Below, piece after piece: positions 22,601-34,451 of a DNA stretch of 64,000 bases. The stretch is from the NCBI GenBank assembly GCA_033675265.1, contig JAUJYZ010001026.1:1-64000 (forward strand). The letters run 5' to 3'. This stretch comes from Actinostola sp. cb2023 (Eukaryota; Cnidaria; Anthozoa; Actiniaria; Actinostolidae). Numbering within the stretch: the first letter of the stretch is position 1; each line of letters opens with the position of its first letter. The notes beneath the pieces are model-generated. The model was not told the origin of the DNA, searched no databases, and saw nothing but the letters and a program-made list of their open reading frames with translations. Position numbers and translations under genes: made by a program.

Positions 22601-25600
22601 CTATCACTACACCACCAAGAACAACAACCACTACCAACCATCATTACCATTACCACTATCAGCACCAACAACCACCACTTCCATCACCACCATCATTATT
22701 CACCACCACTATCACTACACCACCAAGAACAACAACCACTACCAACCACCATTACCATTACCACTATCACCACCAACAACCACCACTTCCATCACCACCA
22801 TCATTATTCACCACCACTATCACTACACCACCAAGAACAACAGCCACTACGAACCACCATTACCATTACCACTATCAGCACCAACAACCACCACTTCCAT
22901 CACCACCATCATTATTTACCACCACTATCACTACACCAACAAGAACAACAACCACTACCAACCACCATTACCATTACTACCACCAACAACCACCACCATT
23001 ATTCACCCCCGGCACTATCACCTACCAACCACCAATAACAACATTATCTGCCACCTACCACCCACCACTACCACCACCATTATTCACCCCCCGGCACTAT
23101 CACCTACCAACCACCACCAACAACATTATCTGCCACCTACCACCCACCACTACCACCACCATTATTCATCCCCCCGGCACTATCACCTACCAACCACCAA
23201 CAACATTATCTCCCACCTACCACCCACCACTACCGCCACCATTATTCATCCCCCGGCACTATCACCTACCAACCACCAACAACAACATTATCTGCCACCT
23301 ACCACCCACCACTACCACCATCATTATTCACCCCCCGGCACTATCACCTACCAACCACCAACAACAACATTATCTGCCACCTACCACCCACCACTACCAC
23401 CATCATTATTCACCCCCCGGCACTATCACCTACCAACCACCAACAACATTATCTCCCACCTACCACCCACCACTACCGCCACCATTATTCATCCCCCCGG
23501 CACTATCACCTACCAACCACCACCAACAACATTATCTCCCACCTACACTGTAAAAACAAAGGAGTCGTTTTGACCCCAAGGAGCTGTTTTGACTCTTCTA
23601 CCATAAGAGTCATTTTGACCCTTTGAGTGAGTCGTTTTAACCCAAAGGGGTTGTTATGACCCAAACAGGGGTTAAATTAACCCTTCATAAGGATCATGCA
23701 ACTCTTTATAAGAGTCACCAGACTCTTTGAGGAGTGGAACGATCCTTGTAAAGGAGTCGGGCTACACTTTTGGGAGTTAAAACAACCCTCTCTGAAGAGT
23801 AATCACAAACACATAACTATCTAACTAGAAATGATTGATCAGCACACATCAAGACGTTCGTGAAAACTTTACTGAAATTGTCAAAACAAAATATACGAAG
23901 TTGTGTGCCTTTCATCGCGATATGATTTTCAAACGATTTACTTCTTTTCGATATTATCCTGTAAATGTCTATAGTTACGCAACCCTATACATAATACAGA
24001 CGGGAATAGTTTCTTCCGGGATATTGTCTGAAATTATTTGAAGTTGGATACCGGCTGAATCTGTTCTTCTACTGACCCCCTACCCCTAGCGGTCACGTGG
24101 CAACGTGTGCAGTGTGTGACCGATCGATTTGAATATTTGGCGGTCAATCGACCGTTCTTCTTGACACATCACAATGGCGGACGGTTGTATGCTGCTAGCG
24201 TCCATGGTTTATCTTTGGTTTCAAGCCTTTCTCACGATTGTATACTCAAAAAGGTAAGTTTCTATATTTTCTTTTAGTTTATCTAGACTCGAATTGTTTG
24301 CAATTGAACGTTTCGCTTCGATTGAAGCGTTGAATTCCTTCGGGAGTTCGATCGGTTCAAATACTCGTGAACGCGTCTTGCACTTTAGTCGATTTGTTCT
24401 CTCTTGATTCTATTGTATTACTTTCTTGATGAACACACATACTGACACTTTCACAGGTATCGAAGTTATTGGCTTTTGAGAGTCACAAGACACAAGACTC
24501 AAGAGTCCTCATCACTTAAACCAACTCATTTGACCGGCATCAGATTATTCGTTGTTTACCAATGGATAGTTTACAAGCTGGGAAATCTAATGTCGTCGTC
24601 GTTTGAAATAGGTTAAGTATAATAACAATTACTTTTAATATACTACAGTATTTAGATTGTAGAGTACAATACCAGTAACTGAAATAAAGAGTCATAATGA
24701 ACAGCCATGTATCAGTCAGTGATACATGCAAACTCGTGGATGATTTGATAATCCGGCGAAGAAAAAAATTAACTACTGACTTGAAAATATTTTAGTCATT
24801 AGAATAGAAGCAAATATTTTGTCATGCATGCCTAGATCAGTGCATAGTCAATATACAAGAGTGAATCAGCTATAAGGTTTAACCATCAGTCATACAAGTA
24901 TTCCAAAGTATTCCATATACATGTAGTAATGTATCTTGTGAGATAATATTTCGCAGTCGATATTGGTTCAACTATTTGTAGTTTCTCGTGTTGGCTGTCA
25001 ATCAGTTGAAGTGGGGCTATCGACATCTGCATATTATACATATTCTTATGTATAATAGGGGGCTCATGGTAAAACTGATAGATGCTTCATATAATGATTG
25101 CAGTTGCCCACACGAGAAGGCAAATATTGTAACTCAATTGTCTATATAACTTTTATGAAATGCGTCAACCGGATAAAATGAAGTTTTGCTTTCAATTTTG
25201 GTGTCCTTACTCATGAGATATATTTCGCAGTCGATATTAGTTCAACTATTTGTAGTTTCTGGTGCTGGCTGTCAATCAGTTGAAGTGGGGCTATCGACAT
25301 CTGCATATTATACATATTCTTATGTATAATAGGGGGCTCATGGTAAAACTGATAGATGCTTCATATAATGATTGCAGTTGCCCACACGAGAAGGCAAATA
25401 TTGTAACTTTATTTTGTACAGAAATTACTGAAATGCATGTTTAGAAGAAATTTTCTAATTTCTATGAAGATTCTGTAACTCGTTTGCACTTCAGTAAACC
25501 ACCAAGATTATTGCCATAAAATTTAAACTATTATGATGTATTATATATTAAAAATTTATTTAATTGTAACATATTTTTTAATCAGAGACAATTAATTAGT

Positions 25601-28600
25601 TATCTTTTGATGTACATATAGATACACATAATTTTGGCTCTTACTTGGTGTTGCAAGGCACCAAACCTGAACCTGCTTGATCTACATTCACATAACTGGC
25701 ACCAAACCTGTTCTTGCTATCTACATCCACACCTGCTTGTATGGCACCAAACATATCCTCTTTTTAAAGACCTATAATAATATTCACATAGATGACATCT
25801 TTTTTATTGTAAGTTTTTGAGGACACACTATATACTTCTCTCAGTATCTTGACTCTCAATCTGTTATATATACAAGTGGGACACCAGGTCACTGGGACAC
25901 CTTCACTATACTGTCCTGGGCCGACCTGGGACACCTCTATATATACATTGTGCATTGTACTTAGCACACTTACATGTACATGTATATCTCAGTCTGTTAT
26001 ACCAAGTGGGACACCGGGTCACTGGGACACCTAACATACTGTCCCACTGTGCCGGGCCGACCCGGGACACCTCTACATACATTGTACTTAGCACACTTAC
26101 ATGTATATCTCAGTCTGTTATACCAAGTGGGACACCGGGTCACCTAACATACTGTCCCACTGTCCCTGGCCAATCCGGGACAGTATGTTAGGTGACCCCG
26201 GCGGTGTCCCACTTGGTAAAACAGACTGAGATATACATATAGAGGTATCCCAGGTCGGCCCGGGACAGTAATGAAGGTGTCCCAGTGACCTGGTGTCCCA
26301 CTTAGTATAACAGATTGAGAGTCGAGATACTGAGAGAAGTGTATAGTGTGTCCTCAAAAACTAACAATAAAAAAGATGTCATCTATTTGAATATAGGTCT
26401 TTAAAAAGAGGATATGTTTGGTGCCATACAAGCCAGTGTGGATGTAGATAGCAAGAACAGGTTTGGTGCCAGTTATGTGAATGTAGATCAAGCAGGTTCA
26501 GGTTTGGTGCCTTGCAACACCAAGAAAGAGTCATAATTTTAAACATTGATATTTAGGTATATAAAAGATTAAGGCTGCATGTAAGCCGAAGAGTTGAAAA
26601 AAAACATTGAAATCACCAAGCTCTTCAATTTTGTATATTTTCAGAACCTAACACTCTGTAATAAAGGAAGTATTAAATCATACATGTCTACATTTTAATT
26701 GTCTGGTGCTGCTTCAGTTTCTTTGATTTCCATGGTCCAAAATTTGCATACTCTTGATGCCAAAATGACTCTTTGTAGAGTCAACTAAACATACTCTTCA
26801 ATTGGTCAAATTGACTCCCAACAGGTCTAAAACAACTCTTTATGGAGTCACTTATAATTACTTTTTGAAGAGTTAATTTGACTCCTTTGACCAAAATAAC
26901 TCTTTGAGGAGTCAATGAAAATTACTCTTAGAAGAGTCATTTTGACTCCAAGGGCCAAAATAACTCTTCGTGGGGTCTATCAAAATTACTCTTTGAAGGG
27001 CCATTTTGACTCTTCTGAAAGAGTAGTTCCATTTTAACCCTTTCGGAGAGTCGTTATTTATGACTCCTGAAGGGGTTGAAATGACCCTATCAAAAGAGCT
27101 ATTATAACCCCTTGAAGAGTCGCTTCAGGGAAGGGTCAAAATGACCCTTTTGAAGGGGTCGTCCTGGGGTCACAAAAACGAACCCTTTCAAGGGGTCAAA
27201 ACGACTCCTTTGTTTTTACAGTGTACCACCCACCACTACCACCATCATTATTCACCCCCCGGCACTATCACCTACCAACCACCAACAACAACATTATCTG
27301 CCACCTACCACCCACCACTACCACCATCATTATTCACCCCCCGGCACTATCACCTACCAACCACCACCAACAATATTATCTGCCACCTACCACCCACCAC
27401 TACCACCACCATTATTCACCCCCCGGCACTATCACCTACCAACCACCACCAACAATATTATCTGCCACCTACCACCCACCACTACCACCACCATTATTCA
27501 CCCCCCGGCACTATCACCTACCAACCACCACCAACAATATTATCTGCCACCTACCACCCACCACTACCACCACCATTATTCACCCCCCGGCACTATCACC
27601 TACCTACCAACCACCACCAACAATATTATCTGCCACCTACCACCCACCACTACCACCACCATTATTCACCCCCCAGCACTATCACCTACCTACCAACCAC
27701 CAACAACAACATTACCTACCACCCACCACTACCACCACCATTATTCACCTCCTCCTCCACCATCACTACACTACCACCAACCACCACTACCACCATTATT
27801 CACTATCACCAACCACCACTACCACCATTATTCACTATCACCAACCACCACTACCACCATTATTCACTACCACCAACCACCACTACCACCATTATTCACT
27901 ATCACCAACCACCACTACCACCATTATTCACTATCACCAACCACCACTACCACCATTATTCACTACCACCAACCACCACTACCACCATTATTCACTATCA
28001 CCAACCACCACTACCACCATTATTCACTATCACCAACCACCACTACCACCATTATTCACTACCACCAACCACCACTACCACCATCACTACACTACCACCA
28101 CTACCACCATTATTCACTATCACCAACCACCACTACCACCATTATTCACTACCACCCAACCACCACTACCACCATTATTCACTATCACCAACCACCACTA
28201 CCACCATTATTCACTATCACCAACCACCACTACCACCATTATTCACTACCACCAACCACCACTACCACCATTATTCACTATCACCAACCACACACACTAC
28301 CACCATTATTCACTATCACCAACCACCACTACCACCATTATTCACTATCACCAACCACCACTACCACCATTATTCATTCACTATCACCAACCACCACTAC
28401 CACCATTATTCACTACCACCAACCACCACTACCACCATTATTCACTACCACCAACCACCACTACCACCATTATTCACTACCACCAACCACCACTACCACC
28501 ACCATTATTCACCTCCACTATCACCAACCACCACCACCATTATTCACCTCCTCCTCCACCATCACTACACTACCACCAACCACCACTACCACCATTATTC

Positions 28601-31600
28601 ACTATCACCAATTAACCAACACCATGCACCATTATTCACCTCCTCCTCTACCATCACTACACTACCACCAACCACCACTACCACCATTATTCACTATCAC
28701 CAATTAACCAACACCATGCACCATTATTCACCTCCTCCTCCACCATCACTACACTACCACCAACCACCACTACCACCATTATTCACTATCACCAATTAAC
28801 CAACACCATGCACCATTATTCACCTCCTCCTCTACCATCACTACACTACCACCAACCACCACTACCACCACCATTATTCACTATCACCAATTAACCAACA
28901 CCATGCACCATTATTCACCTCCTCCACCATCACTACACTACCACCAACCACCACTACCACCATTATTCACTATCACCAATTAACCAACACCATGCACCAT
29001 TATTCACCTCCTCCTCTACCATCACTACACTACCACCAACCACCACTACCACCATTATTCACTATCACCAATTAACCAACACCATGCACCATTATTCACC
29101 TCCTCCACCATCACTACACTACCACCAACCACCACTACCACCATTATTCACTATCACCAATTAACCAACACCATGCACCATTATTCACCTCCTCCACCAT
29201 CACTACACTACCACCAACCACCACTACCACCATTATTCACTATCACCAATTAACCAACACCATGCACCATTATTCACCTCCTCCACCATCACTACACTAC
29301 CACCAACCACCACTACCACCATTATTCACTATCACCAATTAACCAACACCATGCACCATTATTCACCTCCTCCACCATCACTACACTACCACCAACCACC
29401 ACTACCACCATTATTCACTATCACCAATTAACCAACACCATGCACCATTATTCACCTCCTCCACCATCACTACACTACCACCAACCACCATTATTCACCT
29501 CCTCCTCCACCATCACTACACTACCACCAACCACCACTACCACCATTATTCACCTCCTCCTCCACCATCACTACACTACCACCAACCACCACTACCACCA
29601 TTATTCACCTCCTCCTCCACCATCACTACACTACCACCAACCACCACTACCACCATTATTCACTATCACCAATTAACCAACACCATGCACCATTATTCAC
29701 CTCCTCCTCCACCATCACTACACTACCACCAACCACCACTACCACCATTATTCACCTCCACCATCACTACACTACCACCAACCACCACTACCACCATTAT
29801 TCACCACCTCCTCCTCCTCCTCCTCCACCATCACTACACTACCACCAACCACCACTACCACCATTATTCACCTCCTCCTCCACCATCACTACACTACCAC
29901 CAACCACCACTACCACCATTATTCACCTCCTCCTCCTCCTCCACCCATACACTACACTACCACCAACCACCACTACCACCATTATTCACCTCCTCCTCCT
30001 CCTCCACCACACTACACTACCACCACCACCACTACCACCATTATTCACCTCCTCCACCATCACTACACTACCACCAACCACCACTACCACCATTATTCAC
30101 CTCCTCCACCATCACTACACTACCACCAACAACCACTACCACCATTATTCACTATCACCAACCACCACTACCACCATTATTCACTATCACCAACCATCAC
30201 TACCACCATTATTCACTATCACCAACCACCACTACCACCATTATTCACTATCACCAACCACCACTACCACCATTATTCACTATCACCAACCACCACTACC
30301 ACCATCACTACACTACCAACAACAACCACTACCACCATTATTTACCCACCATTATTATCATCTCCTCCTCCACCATCACTACACTACCACCACAACCACC
30401 ACTACCACCATTATTCACCTCCTCCTCCACCATCACTACACTACCACCAACCACCACTACCACTATTTACCACTATTCCTTCTTAGTTCTCAATGTCGTT
30501 GTTTTCCATTTTTCTCGATTTTGTAAAGCGTTGTTGAACTTCGGGAATTGACGCTATAGAAAATATATGTTATTATTAGTATTATTAGTATTATTAGTAT
30601 TATTAGTATTAGTATTAGTATTATTGTTATTATTATTTTCTTTATTCTATTTGTTCTTTCATTCCTGATTTTTCTTCTTTATTTTAGAATCGACAAACCA
30701 TTTTAAAATAAACACATCTGCAAAGTTTGTTAATGCACAAGTGAATTCAAGCAAATGGAGAAAACGAACGTCTTCAAATCTACCTGACAGTCATTTTGGA
30801 CCAATATCGAAAATACTTCGACCAGATGCTACGTCTTCAATAGCTTCAGAGTCTCCACCGCATAAACAGTCAATGGAGAAAGGTGGACTACTGACAGAGA
30901 GCACAAGGCCAATCTTTTCTCGAACGTCTTTAGACCGCAACTTCTTATCTCCAAACAACCATGAAAATTCTCCAGATTACCATGGCAACTTCCCTGGTCA
31001 CCATGGAAACGTTCCTGATCACCTTGACAACACGTCTAGTCACCATAGCAACTCTCCTGATCACGTTGACCACTTTCCTGTTCACCATGACAATACTGCT
31101 AATCACCATGACAATACTGTTAGTCACCATGGCAACTCTCCTGATCACCATGACCACTTTTCTGATCACCATGACAATACTGTTAGTCACCATGGCAACT
31201 CTCCTGGTCACCATGACAACAATGCTAGTCACCATGGCAACTCTCCTGGTCACCATGACAACAATGCTAGTCACCATGGCAACTCTCCTGATCACCATGG
31301 CTACACTGCTAGTCACCATGGCATGGCAACTCTCCTAATCACCATGACAACTCTTATGATGACACTTCGGAACCCTTGAAATGTGCGCAGTGTTGTAATA
31401 CGTTTTCGCAGCGCATCTTGCTTCAGATGCACTTGTGCCCCAAACAAACAAACGCTCCATATTACTGTGGTCACTGCTCTTTATCGTTTACCAATGCGTC
31501 CGATCTGAGAGGTCACGTGATGACTCACGTCGGCGAGAAGCCGTTTAAGTGCGGTTTTTGCGCGCGATCTTTCGTCGGTGCGACAACGTTGAACAATCAC

Positions 31601-31672
31601 GTTCAAGTACATACAGGACAAAAGTCACCCACTCGCACGAAGTCAGATGTTGTGTTATCCCAGAAAGTTTGA
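19621..31672 (+). CDS. PRDM-A: PR/SET-domain zinc finger gene with a frameshift before the fingers
   Basis: Exons 19621-19753, 20881-21191, 21818-22064 and 30688-31672 with GT-AG introns and matching phases (1, 0, 1). Exon 1 ([17 protein letters not shown]) aligns with the N-terminal exons of PRDM-B and -C. Exons 2-3 encode the PR domain: [25 protein letters not shown], then [25 protein letters not shown] and [10 protein letters not shown]. The last exon has a Ser-rich part, then a His-rich repeat (HHGNSP/HHDNNA), then zinc fingers from 31376: finger 1 (CAQCCNTF...HLC), finger 2 (CGHCSLSF) and finger 3 (CGFCARSF). As given, a 5-bp duplication at 31318-31327 shifts the frame, so translation ends at 31379 after 460 residues without fingers. 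The fourth finger of the paralogs is absent. Family role: nuclear transcription or chromatin regulation. It may be a decaying copy, an allele or an assembly error. Confidence 0.8.
19974..20158. mobile_element. MITE with 26-bp TIR in PRDM-A intron 1
   Basis: TTTTAGTAGAAACCAACTAG at the left end is exactly reverse-complemented at 20133-20158. The interior has the block CCAATCAGATTGCAGGATT and a perfect CTCACTATCTAT/ATAGATAGTGAG hairpin. Related to 45005-45224, sharing also the outside segment ACGAGTAGTCTAATTG. Confidence 0.8.
20271..20790. repeat. 25-bp minisatellite in PRDM-A intron 1
   Basis: About 20 copies of GTACGTTTGCACCATTCATT-CAGTG, near-identical up to about 20610 and degenerate after that. 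Long open frames across it are artefacts. Confidence 0.95.
21587..21695. repeat. Dispersed palindromic repeat, copy 2, in PRDM-A intron 2
   Basis: CCTTGGAAATTCATTGGAAA at the left and CAAATTTCCAAGG at the right, with TTTGGAAATGTCCAAGCCC inside. Counterpart of 10296-10385. Confidence 0.65.
22095..23545. repeat. CACCA-type low-complexity array in PRDM-A intron 3, left part
   Basis: A/C/T-rich tandem repeat. The first part has units of about 110 bp (CACCAAGAACAACAACCACT, CATTACCATTACCACTATCA). From about 22980 there are about 90-bp units with CCCCGGCACTATCACCTACC. The long Thr/Pro/His-rich frames it produces are not genes. Confidence 0.95.
24174..24253 (+). other. Exon-like segment carried inside the transposon
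   Basis: CACAATGGCGG gives a good start context. The frame reads [20 protein letters not shown] then TIVYSK and meets a consensus donor AAG|GTAAGTT at 24254. This looks like a captured first exon (perhaps a signal-anchor peptide) of an unknown gene. No downstream exon was recognised. Confidence 0.4.
24951..25415. repeat. 274-bp-period direct duplication inside the transposon
   Basis: TCGCAGTCGATATTGGTTCA and about 190 bases that follow (through GCAGTTGCCCACACGAGAAG) recur from 25225 with a few changes. Confidence 0.85.
25636..26540. repeat. ~900-bp palindrome inside the transposon
   Basis: The left arm (about 25636-25905, with GGCACCAAACCTGAACCTGC) is answered by its reverse complement at about 26270-26540. 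The middle holds repeats of GTGGGACACCGGGTCAC and CCCGGGACACCTCT in both orientations. Confidence 0.85.
27226..30485. repeat. CACCA-type low-complexity array in PRDM-A intron 3, right part
   Basis: Continuation of the array beyond the transposon. It passes from CCCCCCGGCACTATCACC units to short CCACCACTACCACCATTATT-CACTATCACCAA units and then to CCTCCTCCACCATCACTACA units with AATTAACCAACACCATG spacers. From 29688 to 30485 the plus strand contains no G at all. Confidence 0.95.
30570..30645. repeat. (TTATTAG)-type simple repeat
   Basis: Runs of ATTATTAGTATTATTAGT shortly upstream of the last exon of PRDM-A. Confidence 0.85.
30955..31345 (+). repeat. Coding minisatellite in PRDM-A last exon (His-rich)
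   Basis: Degenerate repeats of CACCATGGCAACTCTCCTG and ATCACCATGACAAT encode [18 protein letters not shown] units. 42-bp higher-order repeats are clearest at 31180-31280. All three plus-strand frames are nearly open here. The paralogs have Ser/Pro-rich linkers instead. Confidence 0.9.
31318..31327 (+). other. Frameshifting 5-bp duplication in PRDM-A
   Basis: ATGGC is present twice in direct tandem where every other repeat unit has CACCATGGCAACTCT once. It moves the reading frame by +5 (equivalent to +2). The zinc finger frame from 31376 lies exactly 2 out of phase with the upstream exon frame, so this single duplication accounts for the break. Confidence 0.85.
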
Positions 31673-31979
31673 CAGAGGACTGTATTTTTTTACTAATATA
31701 GAGAATTGCTATATTTTGCTTCTTCAGTTATCGATCGTGCAACAGCGCGTTTTTTAGCTGATAAATAGATATGTATTTTTAAGATGTTTCTGTAAATATG
31801 TTTGTTTATATTTTCGCAGGTGTTGATAAAAAATGCACCCTTGCATGGCTCGTTCAGTTAATATAAATTGATCGTCCTTTTAACTGCTGATTTTGATTGC
31901 TGATTACCTCACGCATGCGCCTTTGTTTGCTCTGTTTTAATTCTTTTCGTTCAATTCTTTCAGAAATACTCTACCATAG

Positions 31980-32010
31980 TTATATATATATATATGATAT
32001 ATATATATAT
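31980..32010. repeat. (TA)n microsatellite
   Basis: Run of TA dinucleotides with one GATAT interruption, immediately left of the TTAA-flanked element. 31673-31979 is the 3' flank of PRDM-A with nothing else recognised. Confidence 0.9.
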
Positions 32011-32013
32011 TAA

Positions 32014-32657
32014 GGACGTTCGCGCGCATTGTTCACGCGCATCTTTTCTGCGCATAAAATCAAGGTTCGAATCATCTCGGTCCAGTCCTCTTTCCTCACG
32101 TCCAAGATGGCATCCAGTCACGCATGTTACGTAGACGATTTTCATCGGCTAATATCGGTGACCCCCATTTTTTATTTTGTGATTTTACAAAGAATCATAA
32201 AAGCTCCCCATGTACCAAATTTAAAGAAAAAAACATGTTTAGATTTTGATAAAAACACGAATTTAGATGAAAACTTCAACCTACCTTCGCGCGAAAGAGT
32301 CGTCGATGGCTACGTGGTGACTGTAAATATGAGCCAAAAACTACACGTTGTTTCTATATATTCACAAATCTTTGTACATAATTTTAATCTATAAACTCTT
32401 AGATAGCCATTTGAAGAACATTTTGGCAATCCGTTTAGTTTTTCTACAAAAAACATACCTGTCATTCTCGACTTTCCGTGGATTTAACGCACGTAATTTT
32501 CGTTCAGAAAAAGGGTATACTTTGAAGCAATCTGGCTTCATAGCGAAGTCGGTGACCCCCATTTTATATTTGCTCATTTAGCTTCTATAATGATCTTATT
32601 TCACCATACGAAGTTTCAGGAAAAAAACATGGATAGCTTTTTTGCCCGCGAACGTCC
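32014..32657. mobile_element. 644-bp non-autonomous element flanked by TTAA
   Basis: Ends GGACGTTCGCG and CGCGAACGTCC are inverted repeats, and TTAA directly abuts both sides (32010-32013 and 32658-32661). A TTAA duplication is characteristic of piggyBac and Kolobok-type transposons. GGTGACCCCCATTTT occurs twice internally (32158 and 32552). No transposase. Confidence 0.82.
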
Positions 32658-33200
32658 TTAAGCGGTAAGATTAAGATTCTCTGAGATTCACATAATGACT
32701 GTAATACCCATGTTCCCGATTTGAAACAATTTTCACCGTACACAAAGCGTAATTGTAATGTTTCATTGTGCAAGTTTTAATCAGTACGCGCGCACCGCAA
32801 ATTTGCTTGCGCACAGTTGTTCTGAAATATGCAAATGTGACTGACAGTAAACTGATGTTAACTCCAATTTTGGGTCTCAAACCTGTTGAACGTACTTTGG
32901 ATTTTTAGTAAATAGTTTAATCGTAGTTTATCTTGACTTGTAGAGGGTTTATTTCACGATATACCGTGTGAACCAGTTGAACTCGATCAACCAAATAGCA
33001 TCAGCCAGATGAATCTTGATCTTATAAAGGATTTCTGAAGGATTTTTATTTCGATTAATGCTTTGAAACAGTTGTAGTTCTTGCAAATTAGCTTTGGTTG
33101 CTTATCAAACGGACAATTCCCACACCAAGTGTATAAATTACTGGTTATTTTACGACTTCTTCAAACCTTTAACGGTTGGTTTACCATCACGGTAATAATT

Positions 33201-33230
33201 ATGCAAATAAGCTTCCTTTTTCCCGCCAAA
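33201..33230 (-). promoter_or_regulatory. Octamer motif and E2F-type site
   Basis: ATGCAAAT (33201-33208) is a perfect POU octamer. TTTCCCGCCAAA (33219-33230) is, on the minus strand, the classic E2F site TTTGGCGGGAAA. No gene start can be tied to it with confidence. Confidence 0.4.
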
Positions 33231-33929
33231 ACTTAACATAAATTTGGTTGTCAATGAGATATGCCATGTGCGATCGCTTTGGAGGGCGGTGGCTGCTGCA
33301 GTCGTGAAACCACCCTTGAATCATGAAACAGAACTCACAAGAATTTTGAATATATTAAAGTCTACAAATTTAACTTTTCACTTTGTTCTACCACTTGTTT
33401 GCATTTCGGCTTGCCCTTCTTCGTCCGGGCCTTGATGATCTTTCATGACATTTCAAGACCAATATCTTAATGTGAATACAAGCATTGTTTACAAACGTTT
33501 AGCATGGATTTCAAATCAAACACTATGGTTACCAACCGTCCATTCCGTGGTTTTAAAAACTGATGTTTGTTACTTGATCTCAGACATAGCATTCAGCAGG
33601 TACCTTGCAGAAATAGGCAAAATATTTCAAACTGTAAGCAAAATCACTCGAGCATTTTCTTCAATGATCCTCGACTGACATCGGATGACAAAAATGGAAG
33701 GAGGATCAAGAAGCAAACAATAAAACCTCATCTGTTTCTAGTTCCAGAATGCCAAGAATGCCAAAAACCGGCCGCCCGCTAAGGTTGTTTAGGTTCTGTC
33801 CGAACCCTTGACAAAACCTTCCTTATATGCATATGATGATTTTGTAGTTTGAGGCCAAGGTAACTATGTCTAGATTAGAATTAATATTGGAAATATTACC
33901 ATAGTCATTGCGAAACTTGTGCAAAGTTT

Positions 33930-33970
33930 TAATAATAATAATAATAAAGGATTTATATAGCGCTTTTTCT
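33930..33970. repeat. Retroelement-like tail (TTTATATAGCGC with AAT repeats)
   Basis: AATAATAATAATAAAGG followed by ATTTATATAGCGCTTTTT. Similar GCGC.ATATA plus AAT/ATT tails occur at about 37562-37600 and 47735-47830, suggesting 3' ends of one retroelement family. Confidence 0.5.
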
Positions 33971-34304
33971 CTTTAGCCCAATTTGTCATAGCAATATAGA
34001 AAAGAGCGGGCTGACTAGAAATTTTTTTTCTAAAATTTCATCTATTTTAATCGTTTTAATTGTGGTTATTTTAGCCGCAGTTCAGTGACTTTTATGTGAA
34101 AGAAAGCTTTCCTTTCAGTGGGCTTTTTGACAGGGTTTATGCAATCAAACAATAGCTAGAGAAGTGAAGCTGCACTGACTGACGAAGTCAATGAGACGTG
34201 CAAGCCACGTCTTATCACTGAAAACAATCGATAATTCAGTTGCACGAAACATTAGAACTCAACTTGCTGGTTTACTTCGTTATTGCCAAACTAAAAAAAT
34301 AAGT

Positions 34305-34451
34305 TTAGAGTGATTGCAATAAACCCGTGAAATAAAAATTAGATGTTAGTGTGTAATAGTCAAATAGTCACAAAAGAAAACAATGGAAATAAAGTCTACC
34401 AGTGTCTATTAGTCTACAAACTACTTCACGGGTTTATTGCAATCACTCTAA
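34305..34451. repeat. 147-bp hairpin element
   Basis: TTAGAGTGATTGCAATAAAC at the left is matched by its reverse complement ending at 34451. The perfect arms are 27 bp with a ~92-bp loop. No target duplication is seen. Confidence 0.75.

Larger units (their letters stand above)
23546..27223. mobile_element. 3.7-kb DNA transposon inserted in the PRDM-A intron 3 array
   Basis: Perfect terminal inverted repeat of at least 32 bp starting CACTGTAAAAACAAAGGAGT at both ends. It is flanked by TA (23544-23545 and 27224-27225) where the host array normally reads CCACCTACCACCC once, so a 2-bp duplication is supported. Roughly 250 bp at the left end and 470 bp at the right are filled with subterminal motifs like GAGTCATTTTGACCC in both orientations. 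CACTG ends plus subterminal arrays recall CACTA/EnSpm elements, but a TA target also fits Tc1/mariner. No transposase frame is seen, so it is probably non-autonomous. Confidence 0.85.

Noticed and set aside
22100..23573. Thr/Pro/His-rich 558-codon protein
   Set aside because: It lies in low-complexity intronic repeat between two PR-domain-gene exons. The open frame follows from lack of G and of stop codons in the unit.
27141..28799. 552-codon Pro/His/Thr-rich frame
   Set aside because: It starts inside the transposon end and runs into the CACCA array, so it is an artefact of composition.
30961..31338. Alternative-frame Thr/Met-rich proteins on both strands at 30.95-31.34 kb
   Set aside because: They overlap the His-rich coding repeat of PRDM-A in other frames. 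The His-rich frame is the one continuous with the splice acceptor and PR domain.
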